Source: Providencia sp.
Lineage (GTDB): Bacteria; Pseudomonadota; Gammaproteobacteria; Enterobacterales; Enterobacteriaceae
Direction: 5' to 3'
Assembly: GCF_003533305.1 (NCBI RefSeq)
Contig: NZ_DOEH01000009.1
Span: 1-64,000 of the forward strand
DNA length: 64,000 bases
Both the position numbers and the translations under genes were made by a program. Below are positions 42,306 to 52,158 of the stretch, in pieces; the first letter of the stretch is position 1; every line of letters starts with the position of its first letter. The notes below the pieces were generated by a model, which saw nothing but the letters and a program-made list of their open reading frames with translations, searched no databases and was not told the origin of the DNA.

Positions 42306-42455
42306 TTTTTACTCCACCATCAGACCAAACATATTATTAAAATAAATAAAGTTATAAATTATACTAATGCATATTGAGGCTAATTTATGAATTGTAAGGG
42401 TTAAAAAGTGGTTCTACAAATCAAATTACGCTTTTTGTGGGAATTCATTAGCGAA

Positions 42456-42860
42456 TTATTCAATTTTTCCGTCTTGTTTTAACTTAGATAAAATAGTTAT
42501 CGCAGTAGTAGAGCAATGAGATAGATCACGGGTATCAAACCAAGCTAATTCAGCAATTTCTGCGGCAGGCTTTGGCAAGCCTTGATAATCTGCAAAATAA
42601 CAACGAATACGAACTTGTGTTCCGTCTTGTTTACCATCGGCAAGGCCAATGAACTCACCATAAAAACATATTGAATTAATATCTAACTGTAATGTAAGTT
42701 CTTCTTCTATTTCTCGACATAATGCTTGTTCATCCGTTTCACCTTCTTCACGCTTACCACCAGGAATATAAAATAAGTGTTTATTATGAGAACGCACCAT
42801 TGCAATTTTCTGGTGAGATAATGTAATTAACCCAAGTTTGTCGATAATTTTAGCGCTCAT
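42456..42860 (-). CDS. Nudix hydrolase of unknown substrate
   Basis: 134 residues with a Nudix box at 35-57: G35-x5-E41-x7-R49-E-I-E-E-E54-L-T56. The terminal Gly of the canonical box is Thr here; the metal-binding REUxEE core is intact, so activity is plausible. Nudix enzymes hydrolyse X-linked nucleoside diphosphates; the preceding YIPGGKREEGE is typical. It is not the nudB gene, which is at 45690. No clear E. coli counterpart in this position. Confidence 0.85.
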   Translation of the reverse strand: MSAKIIDKLGLITLSHQKIAMVRSHNKHLFYIPGGKREEGETDEQALCREIEEELTLQLDINSICFYGEFIGLADGKQDGTQVRIRCYFADYQGLPKPAAEIAELAWFDTRDLSHCSTTAITILSKLKQDGKIE

Positions 42861-42941
42861 AATTTAATCTCTTTTGTCATATTTGCTGTTGGCCTAATTT
42901 AGTTATTGGCCATTATATTGACGAATATATTCAATATTATT

Positions 42942-42973
42942 AAAAAGGTCAGCAAGTGTAAAACACCTGCTGA
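42942..42973 (-). terminator. Terminator of the DUF4377 lipoprotein gene
   Basis: TCAGCA (42949-42954) pairs with TGCTGA (42968-42973), with an inner GTGT/ACAC stem after one mismatch. On the minus strand CCTTTTTA follows. Confidence 0.75.
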
Positions 42974-42994
42974 TTACTGATTAAATTGTCGTGA

Positions 42995-43315
42995 TTATTT
43001 TTTCTTTTCGACTATTTTTACTAGCTCATAACGGATGTTTGGTGCATCAGCCGGTGGATTTGGTACATCAAATTGTTTCACTTGTAATATGTAATTGTAA
43101 CCTGTTTCATAATCAAAACCTTGAATCGAACCATAAAAGAATTGCCACTCATCAGCCGGATTTTCTTTTATTTTCATACATTTCATTGGTGCAACACCAA
43201 CACAGTCAGCAAGAGAGGAATCGACATAAAAAGTCTTACTATTATCAGACGGTTTCATCGTTTGACATCCTGCAAGTAGAAGTAGCATTGATGTCGCGAG
43301 TAAGTATTTTTTCAT
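42995..43315 (-). CDS. DUF4377-type lipoprotein
   Basis: 106 residues: signal peptide with lipobox LLLAGC, then a small domain with DCVGVAPMKCMKIKE, GSIQGFDYETGYNYIL, NPPADAPNIRYELV. This GVAPMKC...GFxYExGYxYxL...NPPADA pattern is that of DUF4377, found alone or beside HslJ/META domains in lipoproteins. Function is unknown. A terminator follows. Confidence 0.82.
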   Translation of the reverse strand: MKKYLLATSMLLLLAGCQTMKPSDNSKTFYVDSSLADCVGVAPMKCMKIKENPADEWQFFYGSIQGFDYETGYNYILQVKQFDVPNPPADAPNIRYELVKIVEKKK

Positions 43316-43895
43316 TGATAATCCTTAGGTTGCTTTCTATTTTCATCATTTCGCTGTCATTATAGCAAACTGAAAACGGTAACAATTCTGAAAGCGAAAA
43401 TAATTAAAGAAAAAATAATTTTTTAGTTGAATTCCAGTGCGATTTGAATTTGAGTCATCTGGACTGGTGTAAATGAATGGTTTTCATGTGGAGATCATGC
43501 GAATTTTGCATAAAAGAATATGAATAGGCTAAATAACCTTTGTTTGAATATGTACATCATGGGCTGAGTCCCTTAAAATCATCTTTGTCATAGTTCAAGT
43601 TTCAAGGGTGTTAGTCACATATTAGTACTCTTAAAATTTGAGTTATTTAGAGGATGAAATTTTCTGTTGATAAAAGTCAATATTATTATTGTATTTAGTT
43701 AGCTAAAGTCAGTGAAAATATGATTAAAAAACAAAATGATTTAGGCTTTATGCCAAATAGGTAACTGTTTGTCTAACAGAATTTCCTGTATAATGTCTGC
43801 CTTTTTGACATTCTGAATTTTCAGCTAAATGTTCAGCAAGATGCCAAATTTTCGCAGCAAGCAAATGCACAACAAGCTGAGTAAAAGGATATAGT
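43316..43895. other. Divergent control region of the lipoprotein gene and aspS
   Basis: 580 bases without a gene. Near aspS a -10 hexamer TATAAT stands at 43789-43794, about 100 bases before the ATG, with no good -35. TTGAT-AAAA-GTCAA (43667-43680) differs at one base from an FNR site. Otherwise AT-rich sequence with nothing I can name. Confidence 0.4.
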
Positions 43896-45677
43896 ATGCG
43901 TACTAATTATTGTGGGCAGTTAAACATCGCTCATGAAGGCCAAAAGGTCACTCTTTGTGGATGGGTAAACCGCCGTCGTGATTTAGGTGGTTTAATTTTT
44001 ATCGATATGCGTGACCGTGAAGGTATCGTTCAGGTTTTCTTTGATCCAGAGCGTAAAGACATATTTGAAAAAGCGTCAGAACTGCGTAATGAGTTCTGTA
44101 TCCAAATCACAGGAACAGTACGCGCTCGCCCAGATAACCAGAAAAATAAAGATATGGCGACTGGGGAAATTGAAGTTTTCGCTGAAGAATTCGATATATT
44201 TAATAAATCAGAGCCATTACCGCTCGATAGTAACCAAACAAACACAGAAGAAAGCCGTTTAAAGTATCGTTACTTGGATTTACGTCGTCCTGAAATGTCA
44301 GAACGCTTACGTACTCGTGCGAAAATTACGAGCTTTGTACGTAACTTTATGGATAAAGAAGGGTTTTTAGATGTTGAAACCCCGATGCTAACGAAAGCAA
44401 CACCCGAAGGTGCACGTGATTATTTAGTACCAAGTCGTGTCCATAAAGGCAAATTTTACGCGTTACCACAATCACCTCAGCTGTTTAAACAACTTCTGAT
44501 GATGTCTGGGTTTGACCGTTATTATCAAATAGTAAAATGCTTCCGAGATGAAGATTTACGTGCTGATCGTCAACCAGAATTTACGCAAATTGATGTTGAA
44601 ACCTCGTTCATGACCGCAGAACAAGTGCGTGAAGTGATGGAACGTATGATCCGCAAGCTTTGGATTGATATAAAAGCGGTTGATTTAGGTGACTTCCCAA
44701 TCATGACTTTTGCTGAAGCCATGCGTCGTTACGGTTCAGATAAACCTGACTTACGTAACCCAATGGAATTAGTCGATGTCGCTGACATTGTTAAAGATGT
44801 TGAGTTTGCTGTATTTGCAGGGCCTGCAAATGATCCTAAAGGTCGCGTTGCTGCATTGAAAGTGCCAGGCGGCGCAGTAATGACGCGTAAACAAATTGAT
44901 GAATATGGTCAGTTTGTGGGCATCTATGGCGCGAAAGGTTTAGCGTGGATGAAAGTCAATGAGCGCGCAAAAGGCCTTGAAGGTGTTCAAAGCCCAGTTG
45001 CAAAATTCCTCAATGAAGAAATTATTGAGCAACTGTTGAGCCGCACAGGTGCAACTGATGGCGATATCATTCTATTTGGTGCAGGCGCAAAAAATGTCGT
45101 CACCGATTCTATGGGGGCACTGCGTTTAAAAGTGGGTCGTGATTTCGAACTGACCAATTTGAATAGCTGGCAGCCGCTATGGGTTATTGATTTCCCTATG
45201 TTCGAAGATAATGGTGAAGGCGGCTTAACTGCTATGCATCATCCATTTACATCACCAAAAGATTTTTCACCTGAAGATTTAGTGCAAAAACCAGAAGATG
45301 CTGTAGCAAACGCCTACGATATGGTTATTAATGGTTATGAGGTCGGTGGTGGTTCTGTGCGTATTCACCGTGGTGAAATGCAACAAACTGTCTTTAATAT
45401 TCTCGGCATTAACGAAAAAGAGCAACGTGAAAAATTCGGTTTCTTACTTGATGCGTTAAAATATGGAACTCCGCCACACGCAGGCTTAGCCTTTGGCCTT
45501 GACCGTCTAGTAATGTTACTTACTGGAACCGATAATATTCGTGATGTTATCGCCTTTCCTAAGACAACGGCAGCGGCATGTTTGATGACAAATGCGCCAA
45601 GTTATGCAAATGCAGATTCACTTGCTGAGCTTTCTATTTCTGTTGTTTCGAAAGAAGCAGCGAAAGATGCAGAGTAA
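43896..45677 (+). CDS. aspS: Aspartyl-tRNA synthetase
   Basis: Class II synthetase of 593 residues, the bacterial-type form with the N-terminal OB anticodon domain ([24 protein letters not shown]), the GAD insertion and class II motifs [28 protein letters not shown] (motif 2) and [13 protein letters not shown] (motif 3). AAAGGATATAGT precedes the ATG. First gene of aspS-nudB-yebC. Confidence 0.98.
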   Translation: MRTNYCGQLNIAHEGQKVTLCGWVNRRRDLGGLIFIDMRDREGIVQVFFDPERKDIFEKASELRNEFCIQITGTVRARPDNQKNKDMATGEIEVFAEEFDIFNKSEPLPLDSNQTNTEESRLKYRYLDLRRPEMSERLRTRAKITSFVRNFMDKEGFLDVETPMLTKATPEGARDYLVPSRVHKGKFYALPQSPQLFKQLLMMSGFDRYYQIVKCFRDEDLRADRQPEFTQIDVETSFMTAEQVREVMERMIRKLWIDIKAVDLGDFPIMTFAEAMRRYGSDKPDLRNPMELVDVADIVKDVEFAVFAGPANDPKGRVAALKVPGGAVMTRKQIDEYGQFVGIYGAKGLAWMKVNERAKGLEGVQSPVAKFLNEEIIEQLLSRTGATDGDIILFGAGAKNVVTDSMGALRLKVGRDFELTNLNSWQPLWVIDFPMFEDNGEGGLTAMHHPFTSPKDFSPEDLVQKPEDAVANAYDMVINGYEVGGGSVRIHRGEMQQTVFNILGINEKEQREKFGFLLDALKYGTPPHAGLAFGLDRLVMLLTGTDNIRDVIAFPKTTAAACLMTNAPSYANADSLAELSISVVSKEAAKDAE

Positions 45678-45689
45678 CGAGTTCAAATA

Positions 45690-46121
45690 ATGAAAAATTA
45701 TAAGCACCCTGAATCGGTATTAGTCATTATTACGGCTAAAAATAGCGGTAGGGTGCTTATGATGCGGCGAAAAGATGATCCAGATTTCTGGCAATCAGTT
45801 ACCGGTAGTCTGGAATTAAATGAAAATACTTATCAAACCGCACTTCGTGAAATAAAAGAAGAGACAGGCTTTGACCCAGAACAAAGCCAGTTACATGATT
45901 TGTCTCGTAGTATTATCTTTGAAATCTTCCCCCATTTTAGGCATCGTTATGCACCCGATGTTACGCATTGCAAAGAACATTGGTTTAAAATGGAGCTTAA
46001 TGAAGAACAAGTGCCATCACTGACTGAACATACTGATTTTCGCTGGTTGAAGCCGCAAGAAGCTGCTAATTTAACCAAATCATGGAGTAACAGTCAGGCT
46101 ATTTTAGAATTTGCTGTTTAA
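45690..46121 (+). CDS. nudB: Dihydroneopterin triphosphate diphosphatase NudB
   Basis: Nudix enzyme removing pyrophosphate from dihydroneopterin triphosphate in folate synthesis. The 143 residues resemble E. coli NudB: RRKDDPDFWQSVTGSLE, the box with ALREIKEETGF, FEIFPHFRHRYAPDVTH and LTKSWSNSQAI at the end. It starts 12 bases after aspS. Confidence 0.94.
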   Translation: MKNYKHPESVLVIITAKNSGRVLMMRRKDDPDFWQSVTGSLELNENTYQTALREIKEETGFDPEQSQLHDLSRSIIFEIFPHFRHRYAPDVTHCKEHWFKMELNEEQVPSLTEHTDFRWLKPQEAANLTKSWSNSQAILEFAV

Positions 46122-46151
46122 TTATTTTATTGACGTTTTTGGAGATATTTC

Positions 46152-46895
46152 ATGGCAGGTCATAGTAAATGGGCCAATACCAAACACCGTAAAGCGGCAC
46201 AAGATGCTAAGCGCGGTAAAATTTTCACTAAAATTATTCGTGAGCTTGTTACGGCTGCACGTTTAGGCGGCGGTGATGCGGCAACAAATCCACGCCTGCG
46301 TGCTGCAATCGATAAAGCATTATCAAATAACATGACTCGTGACACGTTAAACCGTGCAATTGCGCGTGGTGTAGGTAGTGACGATAACGATAATATGGAA
46401 ACCATCATCTATGAAGGCTATGGTCCTGGTGGTACTGCGGTCATGGTTGAATGTTTAAGTGATAACCGCAATCGTACTGTGTCTGAAGTGCGTCATGCGT
46501 TTACTAAAACTGGTGGTAACCTCGGTACTGATGGTTCTGTTTCTTATCTCTTCACTAAGCGTGGCGTGATAACGTATGCGCCGGGTGTTGATGAAGATGC
46601 ATTGATGGATGCAGCTCTTGAAGCAGGTGCTGATGATGTTGAAACTTATGATGATGGTGCAATTGATGTTTACACAACACCAGAAACATTTGGTGAAGTT
46701 AAAGATGCGCTTGATGCAGCTGGTTTCACGAGTGAAGCTGCCGAGGTATCTTTGATACCATCAACGAAAGCTGAACTTGATGCTGAAACGGCTCCAAAGC
46801 TACTGCGTCTGATCGACATGCTCGAAGATTCTGATGATGTACAGGAAGTTTACCATAACGGTGATATTTCTGATGAGGTAGCTGAGTTGCTTTAA
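46152..46895 (+). CDS. yebC: YebC/TACO1-family regulator
   Basis: 247-residue protein of the YebC family: [23 protein letters not shown] shows the invariant N-terminus, then [15 protein letters not shown] and [12 protein letters not shown]. It has been described both as a DNA-binding transcriptional regulator and as a translation factor for polyproline tracts. It lies between nudB and ruvC as in E. coli. Confidence 0.96.
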   Translation: MAGHSKWANTKHRKAAQDAKRGKIFTKIIRELVTAARLGGGDAATNPRLRAAIDKALSNNMTRDTLNRAIARGVGSDDNDNMETIIYEGYGPGGTAVMVECLSDNRNRTVSEVRHAFTKTGGNLGTDGSVSYLFTKRGVITYAPGVDEDALMDAALEAGADDVETYDDGAIDVYTTPETFGEVKDALDAAGFTSEAAEVSLIPSTKAELDAETAPKLLRLIDMLEDSDDVQEVYHNGDISDEVAELL

Positions 46896-46944
46896 TACGG
46901 ATGAATTCGTATGGTTTAGCCATTGTCATTAAGAAGCACTCGCG

Positions 46945-46980
46945 TAGAGAAAGCGGGCTGGTATCAGCCTGTTTTCTCTA
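46945..46980 (+). terminator. Large hairpin after yebC
   Basis: TAGAGAAA pairs with TTTCTCTA and inside it GGCTG with CAGCC around a GTAT loop. It begins about 50 bases after the yebC stop but has no T-run, so termination is uncertain; it could be a processing or stability element. Confidence 0.5.
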
Positions 46981-47137
46981 ACGCCGCCATAATTTCCATT
47001 CTCTTTTTATTTATCATTCATACCCAAATATCTTATAAAAACAGTGCTTATCTAAACAATTACAGTGTTTGTTGTGATGATGATTAGATATAGATAAGAT
47101 GATTAGATAAACAATAAGCAACATCAATAGGTTTAAC

Positions 47138-47659
47138 ATGGCGATTATTTTAGGTATTGACCCAGGTTCTCGTGTGACGGGATATGGTGTTATTCGTCAA
47201 CAGGGTAGGCAATTGCTATATATGGGTAGCGGATGCATTCGTACTCAGGTTGATGATTTACCAAGCCGCCTGCAACGTATTTATGCGGGAGTCTCGGAAA
47301 TAATCACTCAGTATCAGCCGGATGTTTTGTCAATAGAACAAGTTTTTATGGCAAAAAATGCCGATTCAGCGCTTAAATTAGGACAGGCTAGAGGCGTGGC
47401 TATTGTTGCCGCCGCGAACCAAAATATTCCTGTATTTGAATATGCTGCACGGCAAGTTAAACAAACCGTTGTTGGTACGGGTTCAGCAGAAAAAAGCCAA
47501 GTACAACATATGGTTAAATCGATATTAAAATTATCGGCTAGCCCACAGTCAGATGCCGCGGATGCACTAGCGATTGCCATTACGTATTGCCACTTTAATC
47601 AAAATTTATTAAGAGTTGGCGATCCCCGACTGGTATTAACCCGCGGACGATTAAGATAA
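47138..47659 (+). CDS. ruvC: Crossover junction endodeoxyribonuclease RuvC
   Basis: Resolves Holliday junctions by paired nicks. 173 residues with the acidic catalytic set: Asp8 in GIDPGSR, Glu67 in LSIEQVF and the C-terminal pair in [10 protein letters not shown]. It is separated from ruvAB by a 175-base control region with a LexA-type box, as in E. coli. Confidence 0.97.
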   Translation: MAIILGIDPGSRVTGYGVIRQQGRQLLYMGSGCIRTQVDDLPSRLQRIYAGVSEIITQYQPDVLSIEQVFMAKNADSALKLGQARGVAIVAAANQNIPVFEYAARQVKQTVVGTGSAEKSQVQHMVKSILKLSASPQSDAADALAIAITYCHFNQNLLRVGDPRLVLTRGRLR

Positions 47660-47662
47660 TAT

Positions 47663-47678
47663 CTGGATATGCATCCAG
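47663..47678 (+). promoter_or_regulatory. LexA (SOS) box of ruvAB
   Basis: CTGGATATGCATCCAG is a 16-base palindrome of the form CTGG-N8-CCAG. It departs from the usual CTGT-N8-ACAG, but the E. coli ruvA operator has the same CTGG/CCAG ends. It is 157 bases before the ruvA start and just after the ruvC stop. Confidence 0.75.
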
Positions 47679-47834
47679 TATTATTTGTGGTATAAACAGC
47701 ATATTAATAACAATATATTGATAACAACATACATAAACTGCCAGGGCATTGCTTTAGTCTTATTTTGTTATACTTCAGCTGGCGTTACTTGGCATGCTTT
47801 ATCATGGTTATAGTATTAAACTGAGGGTATCAGC

Positions 47835-48452
47835 GTGATTGGTCGTTTACGAGGCATCATTTTAGAGAAGCAACCACCATTAGTTTTATTAGAGCTACAA
47901 GGTGTTGGCTATGAAGTTCATATGCCAATGACCTGTTTCTATGAACTTCCTGACATTGGCCAAGAAGCCATCGTTTTTACCCATTTTGTGGTACGTGAAG
48001 ATGCCCAGTTACTGTATGGCTTTAACGATAAACAAGAACGTGCTTTGTTTAAAGAATTAATTAAAGTGAATGGGGTAGGTCCAAAATTAGCTCTCGCCAT
48101 TTTATCCGGTATGTCGGCACAACAATTTGTGTCTGCTATCGAACACGAAGCGATTTCCTCTTTGGTTAAATTACCGGGCATTGGTAAAAAAACAGCAGAA
48201 CGCTTAGTGGTCGAAATGAAAGATCGCTTCAAAGGCTTGAATGGCGACTTATTCAACCAAACGAGTGATATCACTTTACCTAATGTAAACAGTCGAGTAC
48301 CAAGTACTGCGGATATTGAGGCTGAAGCTGCGGCAGCATTGATTGCATTGGGTTATAAACCGCAAGAAGCCAGCCGTATGGTGAGTAAAATAGCGAAGCC
48401 GGGTAGTGATTCTGAAACATTGATCCGCGATGCTTTACGTGCCGCACTTTGA
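47835..48452 (+). CDS. ruvA: Holliday junction branch-migration protein RuvA
   Basis: Tetrameric junction-binding protein that loads the RuvB motor. 205 residues: OB domain ([21 protein letters not shown]), two helix-hairpin-helix motifs ([16 protein letters not shown] and [16 protein letters not shown]), and the C-terminal RuvB-contacting domain. It begins with GTG, as in E. coli, with GAGGG seven bases before. Confidence 0.97.
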   Translation: MIGRLRGIILEKQPPLVLLELQGVGYEVHMPMTCFYELPDIGQEAIVFTHFVVREDAQLLYGFNDKQERALFKELIKVNGVGPKLALAILSGMSAQQFVSAIEHEAISSLVKLPGIGKKTAERLVVEMKDRFKGLNGDLFNQTSDITLPNVNSRVPSTADIEAEAAAALIALGYKPQEASRMVSKIAKPGSDSETLIRDALRAAL

Positions 48453-48468
48453 TTAAGAGAATAAAACG

Positions 48469-49479
48469 ATGATTGAAGCAGATCGCCTGATTACAGCAGA
48501 AGTCTTGCACAGTGAAGAAGAAGCGATTGACCGTGCGATTAGACCTAAACTGCTCGGCGAGTATATTGGGCAGCCGCAGGTTAAAGAGCAAATGGAAATA
48601 TTCATCCAAGCAACTAAAATGCGCGGGGATGCCCTTGATCATCTATTAATTTTTGGCCCTCCAGGGTTAGGTAAAACTACTTTGGCTGGGATTGTAGCAA
48701 ATGAGCTTGGTGTTAACTTTAGAACAACTTCAGGCCCTGTCCTCGAAAAAGCAGGCGATCTTGCGGCAATGCTGACTAACTTAGAGCCGCATGATGTTTT
48801 ATTTATTGATGAAATTCATCGGTTATCACCTGTTGTTGAAGAAATACTGTATCCGGCGATGGAAGATTATCAACTGGATATTATGATTGGTGAAGGTCCC
48901 GCTGCGCGCTCAATAAAAATAGACTTGCCTCCTTTTACATTAATTGGCGCAACAACCCGTGCAGGTTCATTAACATCACCGCTTAGAGACAGATTTGGTA
49001 TTGTACAGCGTTTAGAGTTTTACCAAGTGGATGACTTGCAACATATCGTGAAACGTAGTGCCCAATATATGGGACTTGATATTAGTGAAGAGGGTGCTTT
49101 GCAAGTAGCAAAGCGTTCTCGAGGAACTCCAAGGATCACAAATCGCCTGTTACGGCGAGTGCGTGATTTCGCTCAAGTTAAAGGTGATGGCACTATTGAT
49201 AACGCTATCGCTAACCAAGCCCTAGATATGCTAAATGTTGATGCGGCTGGTTTTGATTATTTAGATCGTAAATTATTGGTCGCGATTATCGATAAATTCA
49301 TGGGTGGACCTGTGGGGGTTGATAATCTTGCTGCTGCGATTGGTGAAGAGCGTGAAACCATTGAAGATGTGTTAGAACCTTATTTAATACAACAAGGTTT
49401 TATACAGCGTACCCCTCGGGGACGAATTGCGACAGCCCATGCTTATTTGCATTTTGGTTTAACGCCAAAAGTAATTTAA
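48469..49479 (+). CDS. ruvB: Holliday junction branch-migration ATPase RuvB
   Basis: Hexameric AAA+ motor of 336 residues. Walker [10 protein letters not shown] at about 62-70, Walker [10 protein letters not shown], sensor 1 in GATTRAG, arginine finger region in LRDRFGI and a C-terminal winged helix ending [16 protein letters not shown]. It starts 16 bases after ruvA. Confidence 0.98.
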   Translation: MIEADRLITAEVLHSEEEAIDRAIRPKLLGEYIGQPQVKEQMEIFIQATKMRGDALDHLLIFGPPGLGKTTLAGIVANELGVNFRTTSGPVLEKAGDLAAMLTNLEPHDVLFIDEIHRLSPVVEEILYPAMEDYQLDIMIGEGPAARSIKIDLPPFTLIGATTRAGSLTSPLRDRFGIVQRLEFYQVDDLQHIVKRSAQYMGLDISEEGALQVAKRSRGTPRITNRLLRRVRDFAQVKGDGTIDNAIANQALDMLNVDAAGFDYLDRKLLVAIIDKFMGGPVGVDNLAAAIGEERETIEDVLEPYLIQQGFIQRTPRGRIATAHAYLHFGLTPKVI

Positions 49480-49491
49480 GTATAAATTAAA

Positions 49492-49521
49492 ACGCCCTAA
49501 TTCATGATTGAAATAGGGCGT
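49492..49521. terminator. Terminator between ruvB and znuB
   Basis: ACGCCCTA (49492-49499) pairs with TAGGGCGT (49514-49521). The T-run TTTTAATTT is on the minus-strand side, so it mainly ends the znuCB transcript. Confidence 0.75.
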
Positions 49522-49557
49522 AAGGTCATTGTAAGATCTAACTATTAATTATATTTA

Positions 49558-50343
49558 TTAATTTTTAGCTTTAACAAATAAACTAAATACAAATAGTACT
49601 GCGGAGGTTAATACGACGGAAGGCCCCGCAGGTGTGTCGTAGAAAGCTGAAAAAGTTAATCCCCCGGTCACTGAGAGCATCCCGATCAATACCGCAATCG
49701 AGGCCATTTGTTCCGGTGTTCTGGCAAATCGGCGCGCGGTTGCTGCTGGGATGATTAATAACGATGTAATGATCAGTGCCCCGACAAATTTCATTGCAAT
49801 ACCAATAGTTAATGCCGTCACTAACATGAGTAACAAACGTAACCTTTGGACATTGATGCCATCGACAAACGCTAATTCAGAACTCACCGTAATGGACAAA
49901 AGCGCCCGCCAACGCCAAAAAAGCAACCCGCAAACGACAACAACCCCTATCAATATAGTGATAATATCTTCATAAGTTACTGAGAGTAGGTCACCGAATA
50001 AATAAGCCATTAAATCAACACGGACATTAGCCATTAGACTAACAACCACTAGGCCTAATGATAAGGAACTGTGAGCCATGATACCAAGTAAGGTATCAAC
50101 AGCAAGTTGAGGGCGTTTTTCTAACCAAACTAAGATAACTGCTAATAATAAGGTAACAACAATAACGGCGTAAAATGGGTTTATATTGAGTAGTAGCCCA
50201 AATGCAACGCCTAATAAAGATGCGTGGGCGAGGGTATCACCAAAATAAGACATGCGACGCCAAACGACAAATGAACCTAAAGGACCTGCAGCAATTGCCA
50301 GTAACATACCGGCTATCCAACCCGGTAAAAGTAACTCAATCAT
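49558..50343 (-). CDS. znuB: Zinc ABC transporter permease ZnuB
   Basis: Inner-membrane permease of the ZnuABC high-affinity zinc importer. 261 residues, seven or eight hydrophobic segments, with [26 protein letters not shown], the loop that meets ZnuC, and [23 protein letters not shown]. Start ATG 50343 matches the E. coli MIELLFPGW start; it overlaps znuC by eight bases, so the longer frame from 50382 is not needed. Confidence 0.96.
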   Translation of the reverse strand: MIELLLPGWIAGMLLAIAAGPLGSFVVWRRMSYFGDTLAHASLLGVAFGLLLNINPFYAVIVVTLLLAVILVWLEKRPQLAVDTLLGIMAHSSLSLGLVVVSLMANVRVDLMAYLFGDLLSVTYEDIITILIGVVVVCGLLFWRWRALLSITVSSELAFVDGINVQRLRLLLMLVTALTIGIAMKFVGALIITSLLIIPAATARRFARTPEQMASIAVLIGMLSVTGGLTFSAFYDTPAGPSVVLTSAVLFVFSLFVKAKN

Positions 50344-51103
50344 GTTTGCAGTCCTTGCTGTGTTGATGTGGTGCGATAACATTACCTTCTAAATCATGCT
50401 GATGGTTATGTTGATGACGATAAACTCCCAGTTGTTGGGCGCCTCGATAGCCAAACATTGCGACAAATTCAGGGTGATTTGACACTACATCAGGGGCACC
50501 AGAGCAACAAATGTGGCCGTTAATACACAGGACTTTATCTGTTTTTGCCATCACTAAATGTAAATCATGGGAAACCATAAGTACGGCACAACCAAGCTCT
50601 GTTCTGAGCTGATTTATTAAGTCATAGAGTGCGACTTGGCCTGTTATATCGACACCTTGTGCAGGTTCATCAAGAACCAGTAAATCAGGTTTATTGAGAA
50701 GCGCGCGGGCAAGTAAAACGCGTTGGGTTTCTCCACCGGATAATTTTTGCATTGGTTGATTGATTAAATGGGTGGCTTTCATGCGTTCAAGTGCAGGTAA
50801 TAGATGTTCTGAACGTACACCAAGCTTTAACATCATAAATCGTTTTACGGTTAGAGGGAGTGTGGTATCTAAATGTAGTTTCTGTGGTACATAGCCAATT
50901 GAGAGCGATGAGGCTCTTTCAATTGTGCCTGACGTGGGCGCTAATAAGCCCAGCACAACGCGAACAATCGTTGATTTCCCTGCGCCATTGGGTCCAAGTA
51001 AGGTCACAATTTCACCTTTATTGAGTTCAAAAGTGACATTGTTGAGAACTTCTTTTTCACCAAATGAAACAGATATTTTATTTAAATTAAGTAATGGTTG
51101 CAT
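50336..51103 (-). CDS. znuC: Zinc ABC transporter ATPase ZnuC
   Basis: Cytoplasmic ATP-binding subunit of ZnuABC, 255 residues. Walker [10 protein letters not shown], signature LSGGETQRV, Walker [11 protein letters not shown] and the switch His in VSHDLHLV. The C-terminal 28 residues are rich in His ([13 protein letters not shown], then [10 protein letters not shown]), longer than the E. coli tail, and could sense or buffer zinc. It is divergent from znuA, with a Zur box between. Confidence 0.96.
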   Translation of the reverse strand: MQPLLNLNKISVSFGEKEVLNNVTFELNKGEIVTLLGPNGAGKSTIVRVVLGLLAPTSGTIERASSLSIGYVPQKLHLDTTLPLTVKRFMMLKLGVRSEHLLPALERMKATHLINQPMQKLSGGETQRVLLARALLNKPDLLVLDEPAQGVDITGQVALYDLINQLRTELGCAVLMVSHDLHLVMAKTDKVLCINGHICCSGAPDVVSNHPEFVAMFGYRGAQQLGVYRHQHNHQHDLEGNVIAPHQHSKDCKHD

Positions 51104-51132
51104 ATGAAAAACATCTTGCAGAAATCATGTTG

Positions 51133-51147
51133 TGTTATATTATAACA
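51133..51147. promoter_or_regulatory. Zur operator between znuC and znuA
   Basis: TGTTATATTATAACA is a perfect 7-1-7 palindrome within an extended match to the enterobacterial Zur consensus GAAATGTTATANTATAACATTTC (minus strand reads GAAATGTTATAATATAAC). It lies 30 bases from the znuC start and 33 from the znuA start and overlaps a TATAAT on the minus strand, so zinc-loaded Zur would block both. Confidence 0.92.
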
Positions 51148-51179
51148 TTTCAAAATTAAAATCACGGAAAAAGACCACA

Positions 51180-52139
51180 ATGACACATATTTCAAAAAAT
51201 AACGCACGTAAATTGGTATTAGGCGCTATTGCGAGCTCAGTATTAAGTGCAACGATGGTTTCAACGGCAAGCGCGGATGTGGTCGCTTCTCTTCGTCCTT
51301 TAGCCTTTATCGCAGCTGGTATTGCTGATGGTGTCACTGAAACTCAAGTATTACTGCCAGACGGTGCTTCTCCGCATGATTATGCACTCAAACCTTCTGA
51401 TTTGAAAAAAATTAAACAAGCAGATCTTTTTGTTTGGGTCGGACCAGAAATGGAGATGTTTTTACAGAAACCAATCAATACGTTAGCGCAGAATAAACGG
51501 TTGGCACTTGCTGAGCAGCCAAATATCAAAGCCTTGTTAATGGCTGAAAATCAAGAGGATGAACACAGTCATTCTCATACGGATGAAGCCAATCATGACA
51601 GCGATCACGAACATCATCACCATGGTGAGTATAATATGCACATCTGGTTATCACCGGAAATTGCAAATTTTGCTGCGCAAGACATTTATGAACGATTACT
51701 AGTGCTTTATCCTGATCAAAAAGAGAAGCTGGACGTAAACCTTCGTAAATTCAAAGAAAATATGACGCAAAACGATGAGAAAATTGTTAATATTTTAGAG
51801 CCAGCTAAAAACAAGGGTTATTTCGTTTTTCACGATGCTTATGGCTACTTTGAAAAACACTATCAATTGGCTCCTTTGGGGCATTTTACGATAAACCCAG
51901 AAATTCAGCCTGGTGCGCAGAAATTACATCAAATACGAACTCAACTGGTTGAGCATAAAGCCAAATGTGTTTTTGCTGAGCCACAATTCAGGCCCGCAGT
52001 CATTGAAAGCGTAGCTCGAAATACGGGAGTCAAAATGGGTACTCTCGACCCACTTGGTAGTGGGCTGGTAATAGGACCAGATAGCTATATGCAGTTTCTG
52101 ACACAACTGTCAGAACAGTACGCGAGCTGCCTGAATTAG
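51180..52139 (+). CDS. znuA: Periplasmic zinc-binding protein ZnuA
   Basis: Solute-binding protein of the zinc importer. After a signal peptide ending near STASA-DVV come SLRPLAFIAAGIADG, LPDGASPHDYALKPSD (a zinc His), the His-rich loop EDEHSHSHTDE...HEHHHHGEYNMH, the NMHIWLSPE His, and FHDAYGYFE. 319 residues. Start ATG 51180 gives a normal signal peptide; the upstream frame from 51132 would overlap the Zur box and is rejected. Confidence 0.96.
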   Translation: MTHISKNNARKLVLGAIASSVLSATMVSTASADVVASLRPLAFIAAGIADGVTETQVLLPDGASPHDYALKPSDLKKIKQADLFVWVGPEMEMFLQKPINTLAQNKRLALAEQPNIKALLMAENQEDEHSHSHTDEANHDSDHEHHHHGEYNMHIWLSPEIANFAAQDIYERLLVLYPDQKEKLDVNLRKFKENMTQNDEKIVNILEPAKNKGYFVFHDAYGYFEKHYQLAPLGHFTINPEIQPGAQKLHQIRTQLVEHKAKCVFAEPQFRPAVIESVARNTGVKMGTLDPLGSGLVIGPDSYMQFLTQLSEQYASCLN

Positions 52140-52158
52140 AATAGAAGGAATTTTTTAA

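Noticed and set aside
51132..51179. Upstream start of znuA
   Set aside because: It would place coding sequence over the Zur operator and give an abnormal signal peptide.
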